A stretch of DNA of 64,000 bases from JADFOI01 sp965218935. Its GTDB lineage: Bacteria; Acidobacteriota; UBA6911; RPQK01; JADFOI01. The stretch covers positions 496,001 to 560,000 of the forward strand of contig CBDCMH010000007.1 of NCBI GenBank assembly GCA_965218935.1, read 5' to 3'. The number at the start of each line of letters is the position of its first letter. The stretch's first letter is position 1. Positions 17,301 through 26,283 of the stretch are shown in pieces. Below the pieces are notes generated by a model. That model was not told where the DNA came from. It did no database searches and was given only the letters and a program-made list of their open reading frames with translations. The translations under genes and the position numbers were made by a program.

Positions 17301-17331
17301 GTGTCTCGTTCCCTAAATATGATGACGTTGA
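17301..17331 (+). mobile_element. MITE family A, solo left end
   Basis: GTGTCTCGTTCCCTAAATAT followed by GATGACGTTG matches the left end of family A (GTGTCTCG, then AATAT.ATGACxTT). The rest of the element is absent, so this is a terminal remnant upstream of a lipoprotein gene. Confidence 0.5.
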
Positions 17332-17355
17332 AAGAAAGCTGAGGTCAGAAACTCT

Positions 17356-17895
17356 ATGAACTACAGGAACGTCGTGTCTCTTGTCGCGTTTTTGGTACTT
17401 CTTTCTCTTGTATCGTGTCAGCAGGGGGCAGATCCAGAGGCCGAAGCCGATGGGGAAACTACGGCCGACATGGAAGGGACCCATGAAGATCACGATCCCA
17501 AACATGGGGGCATTTTCTTTATGGCCCTGGATGAAGTGCATCATCTGGAAGGAACGTTGTCCTCTCCAGGAGTGTTCCGGGTCTATTTGTACGATGCGAT
17601 GACCATCCCCTTGGCTTCCGACAGAATGGCACAAGCGTCAGGAACCCTTCACTGGGGAGAATTTCCCGATCCTCCCGCCATACCCTTGAAAGCTGGGAAC
17701 GAAGAAGGAATGCTGATGGCTGAGCTGGATCGGGAAATCGAGCTTCCTTTGACCCTCACCCTCATGCTGAATTTTCCAGGTGCTCCAGAGGGGGAATCGG
17801 AACTCTTTAATTTTATTTTCGATGAATACTCCAAGCCTCCTGTAGTTGAAGGAGACGTGAGCCATGAGGACGATCGGCACGAAGACGATCAGTAG
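17356..17895 (+). CDS. putative lipoprotein with His-rich N-terminus
   Basis: Protein of 179 residues with lipobox LVSC at position 18-21. After an acidic stretch comes THEDHDPKHGGIFFMALDEVHHLEG; similar HGG...HHLEG phrases occur in small periplasmic proteins near metal efflux genes, so metal binding is possible. The C-terminus is again His/Asp-rich (HEDDRHEDDQ). No neighbours confirm a role. Outer membrane or periplasm-anchored location is inferred from the lipobox. Confidence 0.7.
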   Translation: MNYRNVVSLVAFLVLLSLVSCQQGADPEAEADGETTADMEGTHEDHDPKHGGIFFMALDEVHHLEGTLSSPGVFRVYLYDAMTIPLASDRMAQASGTLHWGEFPDPPAIPLKAGNEEGMLMAELDREIELPLTLTLMLNFPGAPEGESELFNFIFDEYSKPPVVEGDVSHEDDRHEDDQ

Positions 17896-18016
17896 GAAGC
17901 GCGCTTTGCGCGCAGAAAAAAGAAAAAAGAAAAAGGATCCAATGGGTTGTCAGCGGACAGTTCTCAGTCCTCTCTTCCAATTGGTCAGGTGGTCAGGAGG
18001 TCAGGTATCTTCCCCC

Positions 18017-18487
18017 TCACATTTCCACGAGCTGCTGAAAAACAATCTGCCGGTTTTCCTGAGTCATGCCCGGGTCATAGCCTTCAAAAGTGATTCCCGT
18101 CAAGATCTTTGCCGTGGTCAAGGAGTCTTCTAAGACCCTGTCCACCGTCAGCTCGAAGAGTGTTTCACTAGGCGCATCTGCCAGAGGGGGAAGGGGGCGA
18201 GCGGCACAGAAAACGTAGTAGCTCATATTGGGATTGACCAGAACGAGGGAAACTTTTCCTTCCCTCTGCACATTGGCTGTGCTGTGAGAGTTACTGTAAA
18301 GAAGGAGAAGAAGCCGGTTGGAATCCTTGGCAACTACCTCTCGAGGACTGAGTAAACCGTGGCGAGGCCAACCATCCTCATCGGTGGTGGAAAAGAGAAT
18401 CACTTGCTTAAACTTTTCCTCCGGGCCAGTACTGGAGAGAAAATCCAGCAGGTTTTCAGGTAAAGTTGCTCCCAGCTCCTTGGACAT
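18017..18487 (-). CDS. pyridoxamine 5'-phosphate oxidase-like (split-barrel FMN) protein
   Basis: Protein of 156 residues with the split-barrel pattern: FKQVILFSTTDEDGWPRHGLLS at the start of the barrel, SHSTANVQREGKVSLVLVN in the cofactor region, and FELTVDRVLED. The family binds FMN or related cofactors; this member is too divergent to name a substrate. It converges on the lipoprotein gene. Between them is a GCGCGC hairpin and purine-rich tract. Confidence 0.7.
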   Translation of the reverse strand: MSKELGATLPENLLDFLSSTGPEEKFKQVILFSTTDEDGWPRHGLLSPREVVAKDSNRLLLLLYSNSHSTANVQREGKVSLVLVNPNMSYYVFCAARPLPPLADAPSETLFELTVDRVLEDSLTTAKILTGITFEGYDPGMTQENRQIVFQQLVEM

Positions 18488-18611
18488 CGGTCACCCCTTT
18501 TAGCCCGGACTATGGATAATCCCGGCCAGCCTTAATCATAGCAAATCTCTCTCAAAGCCTACTTCTTTCCGTTACAATAGGCCAGGCTTTTTGGGAGCAG
18601 TGAGGATAGAG

Positions 18612-19367
18612 ATGGAACACTGGAGCAGTTACCCGTTACTTTTTGGTGTGGGGTCAGTAGCGGGTGCACTCAATGTGGTGGCGGGTGGAGGTTCCTTCCT
18701 GACCCTTCCTGTACTGATTTTCCTGGGCCTTCCCCCCACAGTGGCCAATGGGACCAACCGGGTCGCTGTCGCTCTTCAGAATGTGGGAGCCGTATGGAGC
18801 TTTCGCCGCTATGGAATGATCGATTGGGGCTGCTTGCTGTGGGCGGCTTTGCCGGCCACAGCTGGCGCCATCCTGGGAACCTGGGCCGCCCTCTGGGTGG
18901 GTGATGAAATCTTTCAAGAAATTCTGGCTTTTTTGATGGTTGCGGTGACCCTGTGGACTCTGTGGGATCCTCTAAAGGTCGGGTATTCTCCCTCCGGGGA
19001 CTCTGCCAAGATTCCCGTGACAGCTGCATTGGGGGTGGGGTTCTTCCTATCGGGAGTCTACGGAGGATTCGTCCAGGCGGGTGTAGGGTTTTTGATTCTT
19101 GCCACGACCAGCCTGGCGGGTTTGGATCTGGTGCGGAGTAATGCGGTCAAGGTGCTCAGCATACTATGCTTCACCATGATTTCCCTGGGTATCTTTGCCT
19201 GGCAGGACAAAGTGCATTGGTGGATCGGGCTTGCGTTAGGGGCGGGAACGATAGTGGGCGGTCTTGTAGGCGTGAAGCTTACAGTGCTCAAGGGACATGC
19301 CTGGATCAAGAACGTGGTCACCGTCACCATAATCGTGTTTGCTTTGAAACTTTGGTTCAGCGGATAG
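18612..19367 (+). CDS. TauE/SafE-family sulfite/anion exporter
   Basis: About 251 residues with eight probable membrane helices and two half-family repeats: GSVAGALNVVAGGGSFLTLP near the N-terminus and GFFLSGVYGGFVQAGVGFLI in the middle, both typical of TauE/SafE (DUF81). The family moves sulfite, sulfoacetate or other organic anions. The start is uncertain: GTG at 18600 and TTG at 18591 are also in frame. A B-type MITE follows the stop. Confidence 0.88.
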   Translation: MEHWSSYPLLFGVGSVAGALNVVAGGGSFLTLPVLIFLGLPPTVANGTNRVAVALQNVGAVWSFRRYGMIDWGCLLWAALPATAGAILGTWAALWVGDEIFQEILAFLMVAVTLWTLWDPLKVGYSPSGDSAKIPVTAALGVGFFLSGVYGGFVQAGVGFLILATTSLAGLDLVRSNAVKVLSILCFTMISLGIFAWQDKVHWWIGLALGAGTIVGGLVGVKLTVLKGHAWIKNVVTVTIIVFALKLWFSG

Positions 19368-19373
19368 GGCGAG

Positions 19374-19840
19374 CCCGGATTATGCATAGGTTCTCGTCAC
19401 GAAGCGACGAAAGCGCCGACCTGACAAGGCCCGCGACGGGAGACCGCCGCAAACGTACTCACTGCAGTATGTTCAGTGTCTCGCTTCATAGATATGATGA
19501 CGTTTGCTGATGGGGCTTGCGAGGCGAAATCAAGGAGCAAGGAGAAGGCGATGCAGGGACATCGGCGACGACGAGCGACACAGAGGTCGCCCGCAACCCC
19601 CATCAGCCCGAAGGGTGGCGGCGGAACGGCATCGATTTCTTTGTCCCTCCTCCTCCACGATGTCACTGACATCGCGTCGTCGTCGCTTCGCGAACTCGAC
19701 GCCGTCAGGCTCGCCACAAACAGCACCATATCTATGAAACGAGGCACTAAGGAGGCCGGGGGCACCCGCTTGCGGGTCGCGGAACGCAGTCAGGGCGGAT
19801 GATTCCATCGCTGCAGTAGAGAATCTATGCATAATACGGG
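19374..19840. mobile_element. MITE-like repeat family B, copy 2, interrupted by a family A element
   Basis: The outer parts match copy 1 (CCCGGATTATGCATAGGTTC at the left; CTGCAGTAGAGAATCTATGC at the right, an inverted repeat of the left end). Between GCAGTATGT and AGGAGGCC, where copy 1 is continuous, a 272-bp family A element is inserted. Without it the B copy is about 195 bp. The nesting shows that A moved after B. Confidence 0.75.
19476..19747. mobile_element. MITE family A, copy 2 (nested)
   Basis: Terminal inverted repeats start GTGTCTCGCTTCATAGATAT at the left and, on the other strand, GTGCCTCGTTTCATAGATAT at the right. The core shares CCCCCATCAGCCCGAAGGGT and CGGAACGGCATCGATTTCTT with copy 1 but has a 50-bp longer left part. 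TA follows the right end; the left flank is CA. Confidence 0.78.
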
Positions 19841-19908
19841 CTTGAAGCCCGCCAGGGCTCCTCGATTCGGTATACTGGTTGTAAGACTGTTTCGGAGAGG
19901 AGCCCAAC

Positions 19909-20577
19909 ATGAAAAAGAACAAAGTCGCGACTTTGATCGTTCCGCTTGTCGCCTGTCTCACCCTCCCTCTCTTTGGAGATAAATTCGTAGACCGGGTGGA
20001 AGACTCCACCAACGTGTACAAGGCGCTGATCAAAACCAAGGATGGCGGTGTGCCCGCAAGCCTGCTGGAAAAATGCCAGTGTGTGGTGGTGATTCCTCAC
20101 GTTATCAAGGCCGCTTTGGGTTTCGGGGGGCGGCACGGGAATGGAATCGCCAGTTGCAAAGGAAAGAAAGGGAAATGGAGTCCACTCTCTTTTGTCAAAC
20201 TGTCCGGAGGGAGCTTTGGTTTTCAAATTGGTGCTCAGTCCTCGGATATGGTCTTGTTCCTGATGACCGACAAAAGCATACAGGGTCTGTTGGGAAGTAA
20301 ATTCACCTTGGGTGGGGATGCCAGTGTGGCCGCCGGACCTGTGGGAAGAACCTTAGAAGCAGGTACGGATATCACCTTACGCGCCGAGATTTACGCCTAC
20401 GCCAGATCCAAAGGACTCTTTGCCGGAATTTCGCTGGAAGGTGCTAGCCTGAGAGCAGATGATACCGCCATCAAGAAATTTTACGGCCAGGAGGTCGCAC
20501 CCAAAACGATTCTCATCGACCAGAAGGTGCCGAAAATTCCTTACATCGCTCGGGAATTTGCGAAAGTCCTACCCTGA
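19909..20577 (+). CDS. SYLF-domain exported lipid-binding protein (second paralogue)
   Basis: Protein of 222 residues with a short signal peptide (VATLIVPLVACLTLPLFG) and the same SYLF pattern as the gene at 8046: CQCVVVIPHVIKAALGFGGRHG, GSFGFQIGAQSSDMVLFLM, KFTLGGDASVAAGPVGR and YARSKGLFAGISLEGASL. An AGAGGAG precedes the ATG. The two copies are clearly related but diverged, so the duplication is old or they were acquired separately. Confidence 0.88.
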   Translation: MKKNKVATLIVPLVACLTLPLFGDKFVDRVEDSTNVYKALIKTKDGGVPASLLEKCQCVVVIPHVIKAALGFGGRHGNGIASCKGKKGKWSPLSFVKLSGGSFGFQIGAQSSDMVLFLMTDKSIQGLLGSKFTLGGDASVAAGPVGRTLEAGTDITLRAEIYAYARSKGLFAGISLEGASLRADDTAIKKFYGQEVAPKTILIDQKVPKIPYIAREFAKVLP

Positions 20578-20586
20578 CTCTGTGCC

Positions 20587-20642
20587 GGCGCACGAAGTGC
20601 GCCAGCACCACAGCACCACAACACGGCGTCACGGAGTGACGC
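20587..20642. terminator. two GC-rich hairpins between convergent genes
   Basis: GGCGCAC-GAA-GTGCGCC (20587-20603) and GCGTCAC-GGA-GTGACGC (20626-20642) are perfect 7-bp stems with three-base loops, placed between the SYLF gene and the end of the dikinase gene. No T-tract follows on either strand, so termination is plausible but not proven. Confidence 0.45.
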
Positions 20643-20650
20643 TTGTGACG

Positions 20651-23413
20651 TCACGAGTGCTTGTCCGCAAGTACGGCATGGGCGGCGGCCAGGCGGGCAA
20701 TGGGAACCCGAAAGGGAGAGCAGGAAACGTAATCGAAGCCCAGTCGGTGGCAAAAGGCAATACTCGCCGGATCTCCCCCATGCTCACCACAAATGCCGAT
20801 CTCCAGTTTGGGATGATCCTGGCGACCCAGCTTGACGGCCATCTCCATTAGCCTTCCCACTCCAACACGATCAATGCTGGCAAAAGGGTTCTCGGGTAGG
20901 ATCTTCTCCTGCAGGTAATGAATCAGGAAGCCGGCCTCGGCGTCATCACGAGAGATGCCAAAAACGGTCTGGGTCAGATCGTTGGTGCCAAAGGAGAAGA
21001 ATTCCGCCAACTCAGCCAGCTCATCACCCGTAAGCGCCGCACGCGGCGTCTCGATCATGGTGCCGAACTTGTACTGGATCTCAACGCCCTCGTGGTCCAT
21101 CACGTCTTGAGCCGTACTTTCCAGTTCCCGTTGCTGCACTTTCAACTCGTTCACGTGAGAAATCAGGGGAATCATGACCTCCGGTTGGACGTTGATTCCC
21201 GCCTGGGTGCACTTGCAGGCAGCTTCAAAGATGGCCCGAACCTGCATCTTGGTGAGCTCAGGGATCAGGATGCCCAGGCGAACGCCGCGCGTGCCCAGCA
21301 TGGGGTTGACCTCTCGAAGGGCCTTCACCCTCTCCAGGTAGATGGATTTTTCGTCAATCTGGGCCTCGACAGCGCCCTTTTCCCTGGGTGCCTTCAGGTT
21401 CTGAAGCTGCATCTTCAAATCCGCCAGTTCCTGGATCAATTCATCGTAGGAGGGCAGGAATTCGTGCAGGGGTGGGTCCAGCAGGCGAATCACTACAGGG
21501 TGACCGTCCATGGCCTTGAACAGGCCTTCGAAGTCCTCTCGTTGCAGGGGCAGCAGGCTGTCGATGGCTTCCTCCTGCTCCGTTGAGGTTTTGGCCATAA
21601 TCATGCGCTGGACGATGGGCAGGCGGTTGGGCTCAAAAAACATATGCTCGGTGCGGCACAGCCCAATCCCCTGGGCTCCGTATTCGCGAGCGCGCTCGGC
21701 GTCACGGGGGTAATCTGCATTGGCCCAGACCTGGAGCCTGCGAATTTCGTCTGCCCAGCCTAAGATCTTCAACAGATAGGAGTTGCTAAAGTCGGGAACC
21801 ACCGTAGCCAGTTTGCCCAGAAAAACCTCACCTGAGGCCCCGTCCAGAGAAAGCCAATCCCCTTCCTGAATCGATAAGTCACCGACCTGCATTTTGCGAG
21901 CTTCCAGGTCGATTTCCAGCTCGCTCACGCCCACAACGGCGGGTGTGCCGAACTGACGTGCCACCAAGGCAGCGTGGCTGGTCCGGCCGCCGCGACTGGT
22001 AAGGATGCCTTTGGAGGCCAGCATCCCGTGCACATCGTCGGGCTTGGTCTCAGGCCGCACCATGATGACATCCTTCTCCTCCTGGGCCCAGCGTTCGGTC
22101 GTATCGGCGTCGAAAGCGACGACGCCTACGGCTGCTCCTGGGGAGACATTGAGACCTGTGGCAATGAGCTGGCTCTTTGCGCGGGCAGACGGGTCGAGCT
22201 GTGGGTGCAGAAAGATGTCCACCTGGGAGGGTTGCACGCGCCTAACCGCCTCTTCTTTGCTGATCAATCCCTCTTCGACCATGTCCACGGCGATACGCAC
22301 CTCGGCCTGGGCAGTACGTTTACCGTCCCGGGTCTGGAGGAGCCACAGCTTGCCCTGTTCAATGGTGAACTCCATATCCTGCATGTTGCGGTAGTGCTTC
22401 TCCAGTTGCTGCGCAATAACCTTAAACTCGGCGTAGGCCTCCGGCATCTGTCTTTCCAGTTCACTCAGTGGCTCGGTTTGACGGATTCCAGCCACCACGT
22501 CCTCACCCTGCGCATTGATCAGAAAATCTCCCTCCAGCTCCGGCTCTCCGGTAGAAGCGTTGCGAGACATGGCCACCCCGGTCGCGCTGTCTTCCCCCAT
22601 GTTGCCAAAGATCATGGTTTGGATGTTCACAGCTGTCCCCAGGTCATGGGAAATACCGGCTGCGTTACGATAGTCGATGGCTCTCTTGCCACCCCAGGAC
22701 CGAAAAACGGCCTCGGTGGCCAGTTTCAACTGGTGGTAGGGATCAACGGGGAAGTCCTTGCCTGTGCGAGTCTTAACAATCTGCTTGAACTTTTTGGTCG
22801 TAATAATCCACTCTTGCGCGGAAAGTTCGGAATCGATCGTGACTCCCGCAGCTTTTTGTTGCTCCGTGATGACCTCTTCAAAATACTCATCGGGCACGTC
22901 CAACACGACGCTGCCAAACATTTGAACCAGCCTTCGATAGGAGTCGTAGACGAAGCGCTCGTCGCCCCCCCGCTTGACCCATTCCTGAGCCACTTCATCG
23001 TTTAGGCCGATATTGAGGACGGTGTCCATCATCCCGGGCATGGAGAACTTGGCACCCGAGCGGCAGGAAACCAGCAGGGGATTGGTGGGGTCACCGAAAT
23101 TTTTGCCGGTGGCCTCTTCAATGTCGGCAACGGCGGCCAGTTCTTGCTTCCACACCTCCTCGGGGAAACCATTTCCGGAGAGGTAGAGGTTACAGGCCTC
23201 TGTGGTGACGGTAAAACCGGGACAGACCGGGACCCCCAGTCGGGTCATGTCGGCCAGATTGGCACTCTTGCCGCCTAGCAAGCCCCGCACTGCGTCCCAG
23301 TCACCGCCCATCTTTTTTTCCGCGTCCTCCACCTGGCTAAAGAGATAGACGTACCGGGTGCCTGTGCCAGAGGATTTTGGGGAGGATGGCCGTCTTTGGG
23401 TGGGGGCTTCCAT
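20651..23413 (-). CDS. ppdK: pyruvate, phosphate dikinase
   Basis: Protein of 920 residues. It interconverts pyruvate, ATP and phosphate with phosphoenolpyruvate, AMP and pyrophosphate. Domains: N-terminal ATP-grasp (LLGGKSANLADMTRLGVPVC, GNMGEDSATGVAMSRN), the swivelling phospho-His domain (SRGGRTSHAALVARQFGTPA, His is the carrier) and the C-terminal PEP/pyruvate barrel (GLCRTEHMFFE, CGEHGGDPASIAFCHRLGFD). It has a 20-residue extra N-terminus. Starts two bases after the upstream aldolase/phosphatase stop, so both form an operon for gluconeogenesis. Confidence 0.96.
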   Translation of the reverse strand: MEAPTQRRPSSPKSSGTGTRYVYLFSQVEDAEKKMGGDWDAVRGLLGGKSANLADMTRLGVPVCPGFTVTTEACNLYLSGNGFPEEVWKQELAAVADIEEATGKNFGDPTNPLLVSCRSGAKFSMPGMMDTVLNIGLNDEVAQEWVKRGGDERFVYDSYRRLVQMFGSVVLDVPDEYFEEVITEQQKAAGVTIDSELSAQEWIITTKKFKQIVKTRTGKDFPVDPYHQLKLATEAVFRSWGGKRAIDYRNAAGISHDLGTAVNIQTMIFGNMGEDSATGVAMSRNASTGEPELEGDFLINAQGEDVVAGIRQTEPLSELERQMPEAYAEFKVIAQQLEKHYRNMQDMEFTIEQGKLWLLQTRDGKRTAQAEVRIAVDMVEEGLISKEEAVRRVQPSQVDIFLHPQLDPSARAKSQLIATGLNVSPGAAVGVVAFDADTTERWAQEEKDVIMVRPETKPDDVHGMLASKGILTSRGGRTSHAALVARQFGTPAVVGVSELEIDLEARKMQVGDLSIQEGDWLSLDGASGEVFLGKLATVVPDFSNSYLLKILGWADEIRRLQVWANADYPRDAERAREYGAQGIGLCRTEHMFFEPNRLPIVQRMIMAKTSTEQEEAIDSLLPLQREDFEGLFKAMDGHPVVIRLLDPPLHEFLPSYDELIQELADLKMQLQNLKAPREKGAVEAQIDEKSIYLERVKALREVNPMLGTRGVRLGILIPELTKMQVRAIFEAACKCTQAGINVQPEVMIPLISHVNELKVQQRELESTAQDVMDHEGVEIQYKFGTMIETPRAALTGDELAELAEFFSFGTNDLTQTVFGISRDDAEAGFLIHYLQEKILPENPFASIDRVGVGRLMEMAVKLGRQDHPKLEIGICGEHGGDPASIAFCHRLGFDYVSCSPFRVPIARLAAAHAVLADKHS

Positions 23414-23415
23414 AT

Positions 23416-25950
23416 TTACGTTCCCACCAGTTCTTCAGGTGCGACGCGAGAAACCGTTCGCTTGGAAATGAATTCAGAATCGGCAGCCGTGATCCGGGCC
23501 AGAGTCTGAGCCAGAGGATAGGATTGCTCGACCTTGGAGCTGCCCACTCCTACCGGGATAAAGTTGCCTCCCTGTGCATCCCAAATGGCTTTGTTGATCT
23601 CATAAGCACGGTCCCGAGCTGCCTCATATCCGGGGTCGGCGAATTCGTCTCGGAATCCCCTGATTTCGCCAGAAGCATCCATCGTGATCCAGGCCGCCAC
23701 GGCGACCGCACGGCTATTGATGGTGGCAATGGCATCTTGGAAGGCCAACGGTGTCGGGAACATGAAGTGTGAACCCCGGCCATCTCCCTGAGTCAGATAA
23801 AAACAGTCGCGCATAAACAGGTTCAAGGCTTGTGCCAGCGGCTCTACGGCCAGCAATACCGGATCGTCCTTGCCCCGGTATTCTCCGCCAGTAATCACGG
23901 CCAGTTTCTCGGTTGAGGCGGCCAGCAAGATCTCTCCTAAAGATTTCGGCGTAGGTTGAGAATCCCATTTCTCGGCCGTTCTGCTCCAGATACGTTTGAT
24001 GTTAAACCGTTCAGTGGCTCCCAGGAGATTTTGAATGCTCAGGGACTCGGTTTCCACATCCAGAAAGGCCCTTTCGTGGTTTTCCACATCCCAGATTTCT
24101 ATCACGGCGCCATGGCCCCCTGCTTTCTCAACATGTGTTCTGAGACTTCCGTCCTTGTGTGCCCGCTTGAGACTCCACCAGATGGGCAGATTGAAGGCGG
24201 ATGGACCGGTCTTGTCCATCGCCAGCAGCCCGATTCGGCCGGCTCCCATCAGGGGAAGCTCCGCGAAGCCTGGACCCTGTCCGGAGACGTTCCCGGAAAA
24301 AACAGCAAGAGGCTTGTGACCTTCCCCTTTGCCGCCCTTCCATTCCCGATAGGCTTCTTTTAAACGGTCGACCTGACGGAGCTCCGCCGCCGGTAGAGCT
24401 CCTTCCAGGAGTTCCATGAATTTATCGGTGAGATTGGCGAGTTCTTCGGTCGTCCTTCCTTCCGATGCCTCCCCTACTAGATCCTGCCCCAGTCCGTACC
24501 ACTTGTAGCCCAGGATCTCAGCCACCCAGACCTGGCGGAAAAACGTACGATAGGCAAAAAGATGGATCTCATTGTCATCCACGCCCTTGGCGTGACTCAT
24601 CAGGAGGTGACCATCATCCCCCACCTCAATGAGTTCCGAGGTGCCATGGATCAGTTTCAGAGCCTTGGCTTCCTGCAGGCTGGCTTCAGCAACGGGACGG
24701 AAGTGGTTGGGTGGGGTGGTGTGGCCAACTTTGCCCCCGCTGTCCGCCTTAATGTCGGAGAGAGTAAAAGGGGCGCGCCCGTTGGCTGCTTCCAGCAGTG
24801 GATCCGGCTCCGGGATGGCTGCGAAGCGTCCCTTCAGTTTTTCCACTTCCCGCACAGCAGATTCTTCAGCCGCTCCGGGACTCAAGTAAGGTTCGAACCC
24901 CTCATGGCTCACCATGTGGGTGATGAGTCTTGAGGCCTCCCGCCGGACACGGGAGGTCTCCGCCCTGTTTTGAGCGAAAACGTCCACCACGTCTTCTTCG
25001 CTCGGAATGCGACCGTGGCCATAGGATTGATAGGCATAAGCCACCACGCGTGCGGTTCCGGGCAGGGAGGAGTGGGCACGAACCTCCTGGAAGGTAGCAG
25101 GCATTAAGCCTACTCGGTACCGTCCGTTTTCGCCACCTGGTGCGAAAAAGAACTCTCCGGCTGCCTGAGTGAATTCGCCAATGGCTGGAAGTCCTGATTG
25201 AGATCGTCCAATCAGCACCGGGTCTACACTGCCCGATACGGCGGCTGCCGGTTCCTCGGAGAGCTTGCCTTCTCCGAATTTGCCCCGGACCGCGTAAACG
25301 CGGCTCAAACGCCATTCGTCAGCATCGGCGATCAGAGCAATCATTTCATTCACGTATCCCGGTGTAAATTCAAAGGTCCGCACATCGGGCTTGTTGCCCT
25401 TCAGATCTTCAATCGATTCAACGACGCCCAGGAAGTCATTTCCTTCGATACGGCGCCCGGAACCCTTATCAGGATTAAAAAACAGGTTAAAGAGTCCCCG
25501 ATTAAAAAATCCCCAACTGGCATTGATTGCCTTGGCCACAAAGATGGGTTCTGCGCCTCGTTCCGTGTAAGGATAGCTGAGACTGCGCAGGTTGAGTGCC
25601 GTGGCTTGGTTGTAGGGAGGAAGGCTGGAGATCTTCTCCGCCTCGGCAGAGCCCAGCCCCATGGCTTGGGCTTCTTCCAGAGCCTTGAGTCCCGCTGCCA
25701 GAGCCGCTTGGCTGGCCACGGCTAGGGAATCTGCTTGCTGAAGATCTCCGTTGTAGGTGGACAGGTGCATATGCAGATCTCGACCGAACCCCTGCACGAA
25801 AGCTCCCCGTAGTTGCCCTTCTTCAATTTTCTGGCCCAGCACCTCACGAGCCACATCAACAATCTGAGACGGTAACTCTCCGCCCACGAAACTTCCCAAA
25901 TCGAGAGAAATAATATCGATGTTGGATTGTTCCAAAGAACGGTCTTTCAT
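23416..25950 (-). CDS. tandem-duplicated fructose-1,6-bisphosphate aldolase/phosphatase (class V FBPase fusion)
   Basis: 844 residues, twice the normal length. The C-terminal half (about 395-790) fits archaeal-type FBP aldolase/phosphatase: IKADSGGKVGH (401-410), HAKGVDDNEIH (453-463), FSGNVSGQGPGFAELP, DKTGPSAFNLP and the Schiff-base lysine region YRGKDDP (Lys694). The N-terminal half (about 10-330) repeats the same plan (SLDLGSFVGGE, GSVDPVLIGRSQSGLPAIGE, VGLMPATFQEVR) but lacks the lysine and the metal-binding His. It should convert triose phosphates to fructose-6-phosphate; the first half may be structural or regulatory. Operon with ppdK. Confidence 0.85.
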   Translation of the reverse strand: MKDRSLEQSNIDIISLDLGSFVGGELPSQIVDVAREVLGQKIEEGQLRGAFVQGFGRDLHMHLSTYNGDLQQADSLAVASQAALAAGLKALEEAQAMGLGSAEAEKISSLPPYNQATALNLRSLSYPYTERGAEPIFVAKAINASWGFFNRGLFNLFFNPDKGSGRRIEGNDFLGVVESIEDLKGNKPDVRTFEFTPGYVNEMIALIADADEWRLSRVYAVRGKFGEGKLSEEPAAAVSGSVDPVLIGRSQSGLPAIGEFTQAAGEFFFAPGGENGRYRVGLMPATFQEVRAHSSLPGTARVVAYAYQSYGHGRIPSEEDVVDVFAQNRAETSRVRREASRLITHMVSHEGFEPYLSPGAAEESAVREVEKLKGRFAAIPEPDPLLEAANGRAPFTLSDIKADSGGKVGHTTPPNHFRPVAEASLQEAKALKLIHGTSELIEVGDDGHLLMSHAKGVDDNEIHLFAYRTFFRQVWVAEILGYKWYGLGQDLVGEASEGRTTEELANLTDKFMELLEGALPAAELRQVDRLKEAYREWKGGKGEGHKPLAVFSGNVSGQGPGFAELPLMGAGRIGLLAMDKTGPSAFNLPIWWSLKRAHKDGSLRTHVEKAGGHGAVIEIWDVENHERAFLDVETESLSIQNLLGATERFNIKRIWSRTAEKWDSQPTPKSLGEILLAASTEKLAVITGGEYRGKDDPVLLAVEPLAQALNLFMRDCFYLTQGDGRGSHFMFPTPLAFQDAIATINSRAVAVAAWITMDASGEIRGFRDEFADPGYEAARDRAYEINKAIWDAQGGNFIPVGVGSSKVEQSYPLAQTLARITAADSEFISKRTVSRVAPEELVGT

Positions 25951-26084
25951 TCTATGTCCTCCCTGAGAAAATCAAACCACAACATGGTGCTATAGTTCGC
26001 CCTCATTGTAAATACAGCGCGGTCAATTTTGTGCATTGTTGGCCCTGAACTCCTCTCCAAACTCTCGAGGGCTCCTTGATCTCT

Positions 26085-26133
26085 CCTCGCAAGACCCATC
26101 AGCAAACGTCAGGGTATTCCTGGGACGCGACAC
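26085..26133 (-). mobile_element. MITE family A, truncated copy
   Basis: Read on the minus strand this is GTGTCGCGTCCCAGGAATAC, then GACGTTTGCTGATGGGTCTT, matching the first 50 bases of family A copy 1. The rest of the element is missing. It lies in the 330-bp gap between the divergent FBPase fusion and oleA genes; no other feature was found there. Confidence 0.65.
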
Positions 26134-26283
26134 TCGTGTCCTGGCCTCGTGTTATAAGTTGAACCGGCCCAACACGATGGGACGAATGAGCGGATGGGCA
26201 ACCTTCCATTGACAAGACAGGGCTTTTAAGGGTACTTTTGCACTCGGGTGGATTGCCGCCTGCAGGGTCCTGAAGAACTGAAG

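Noticed and set aside
17895..18016. GCGCGC hairpin as a terminator for the lipoprotein gene
   Set aside because: A purine tract, not a T-tract, follows on the plus strand; could still be a structural site but no evidence.
21974..23005. 343-residue open frame opposite ppdK
   Set aside because: Mirror of a strongly conserved dikinase gene; no recognisable motifs.
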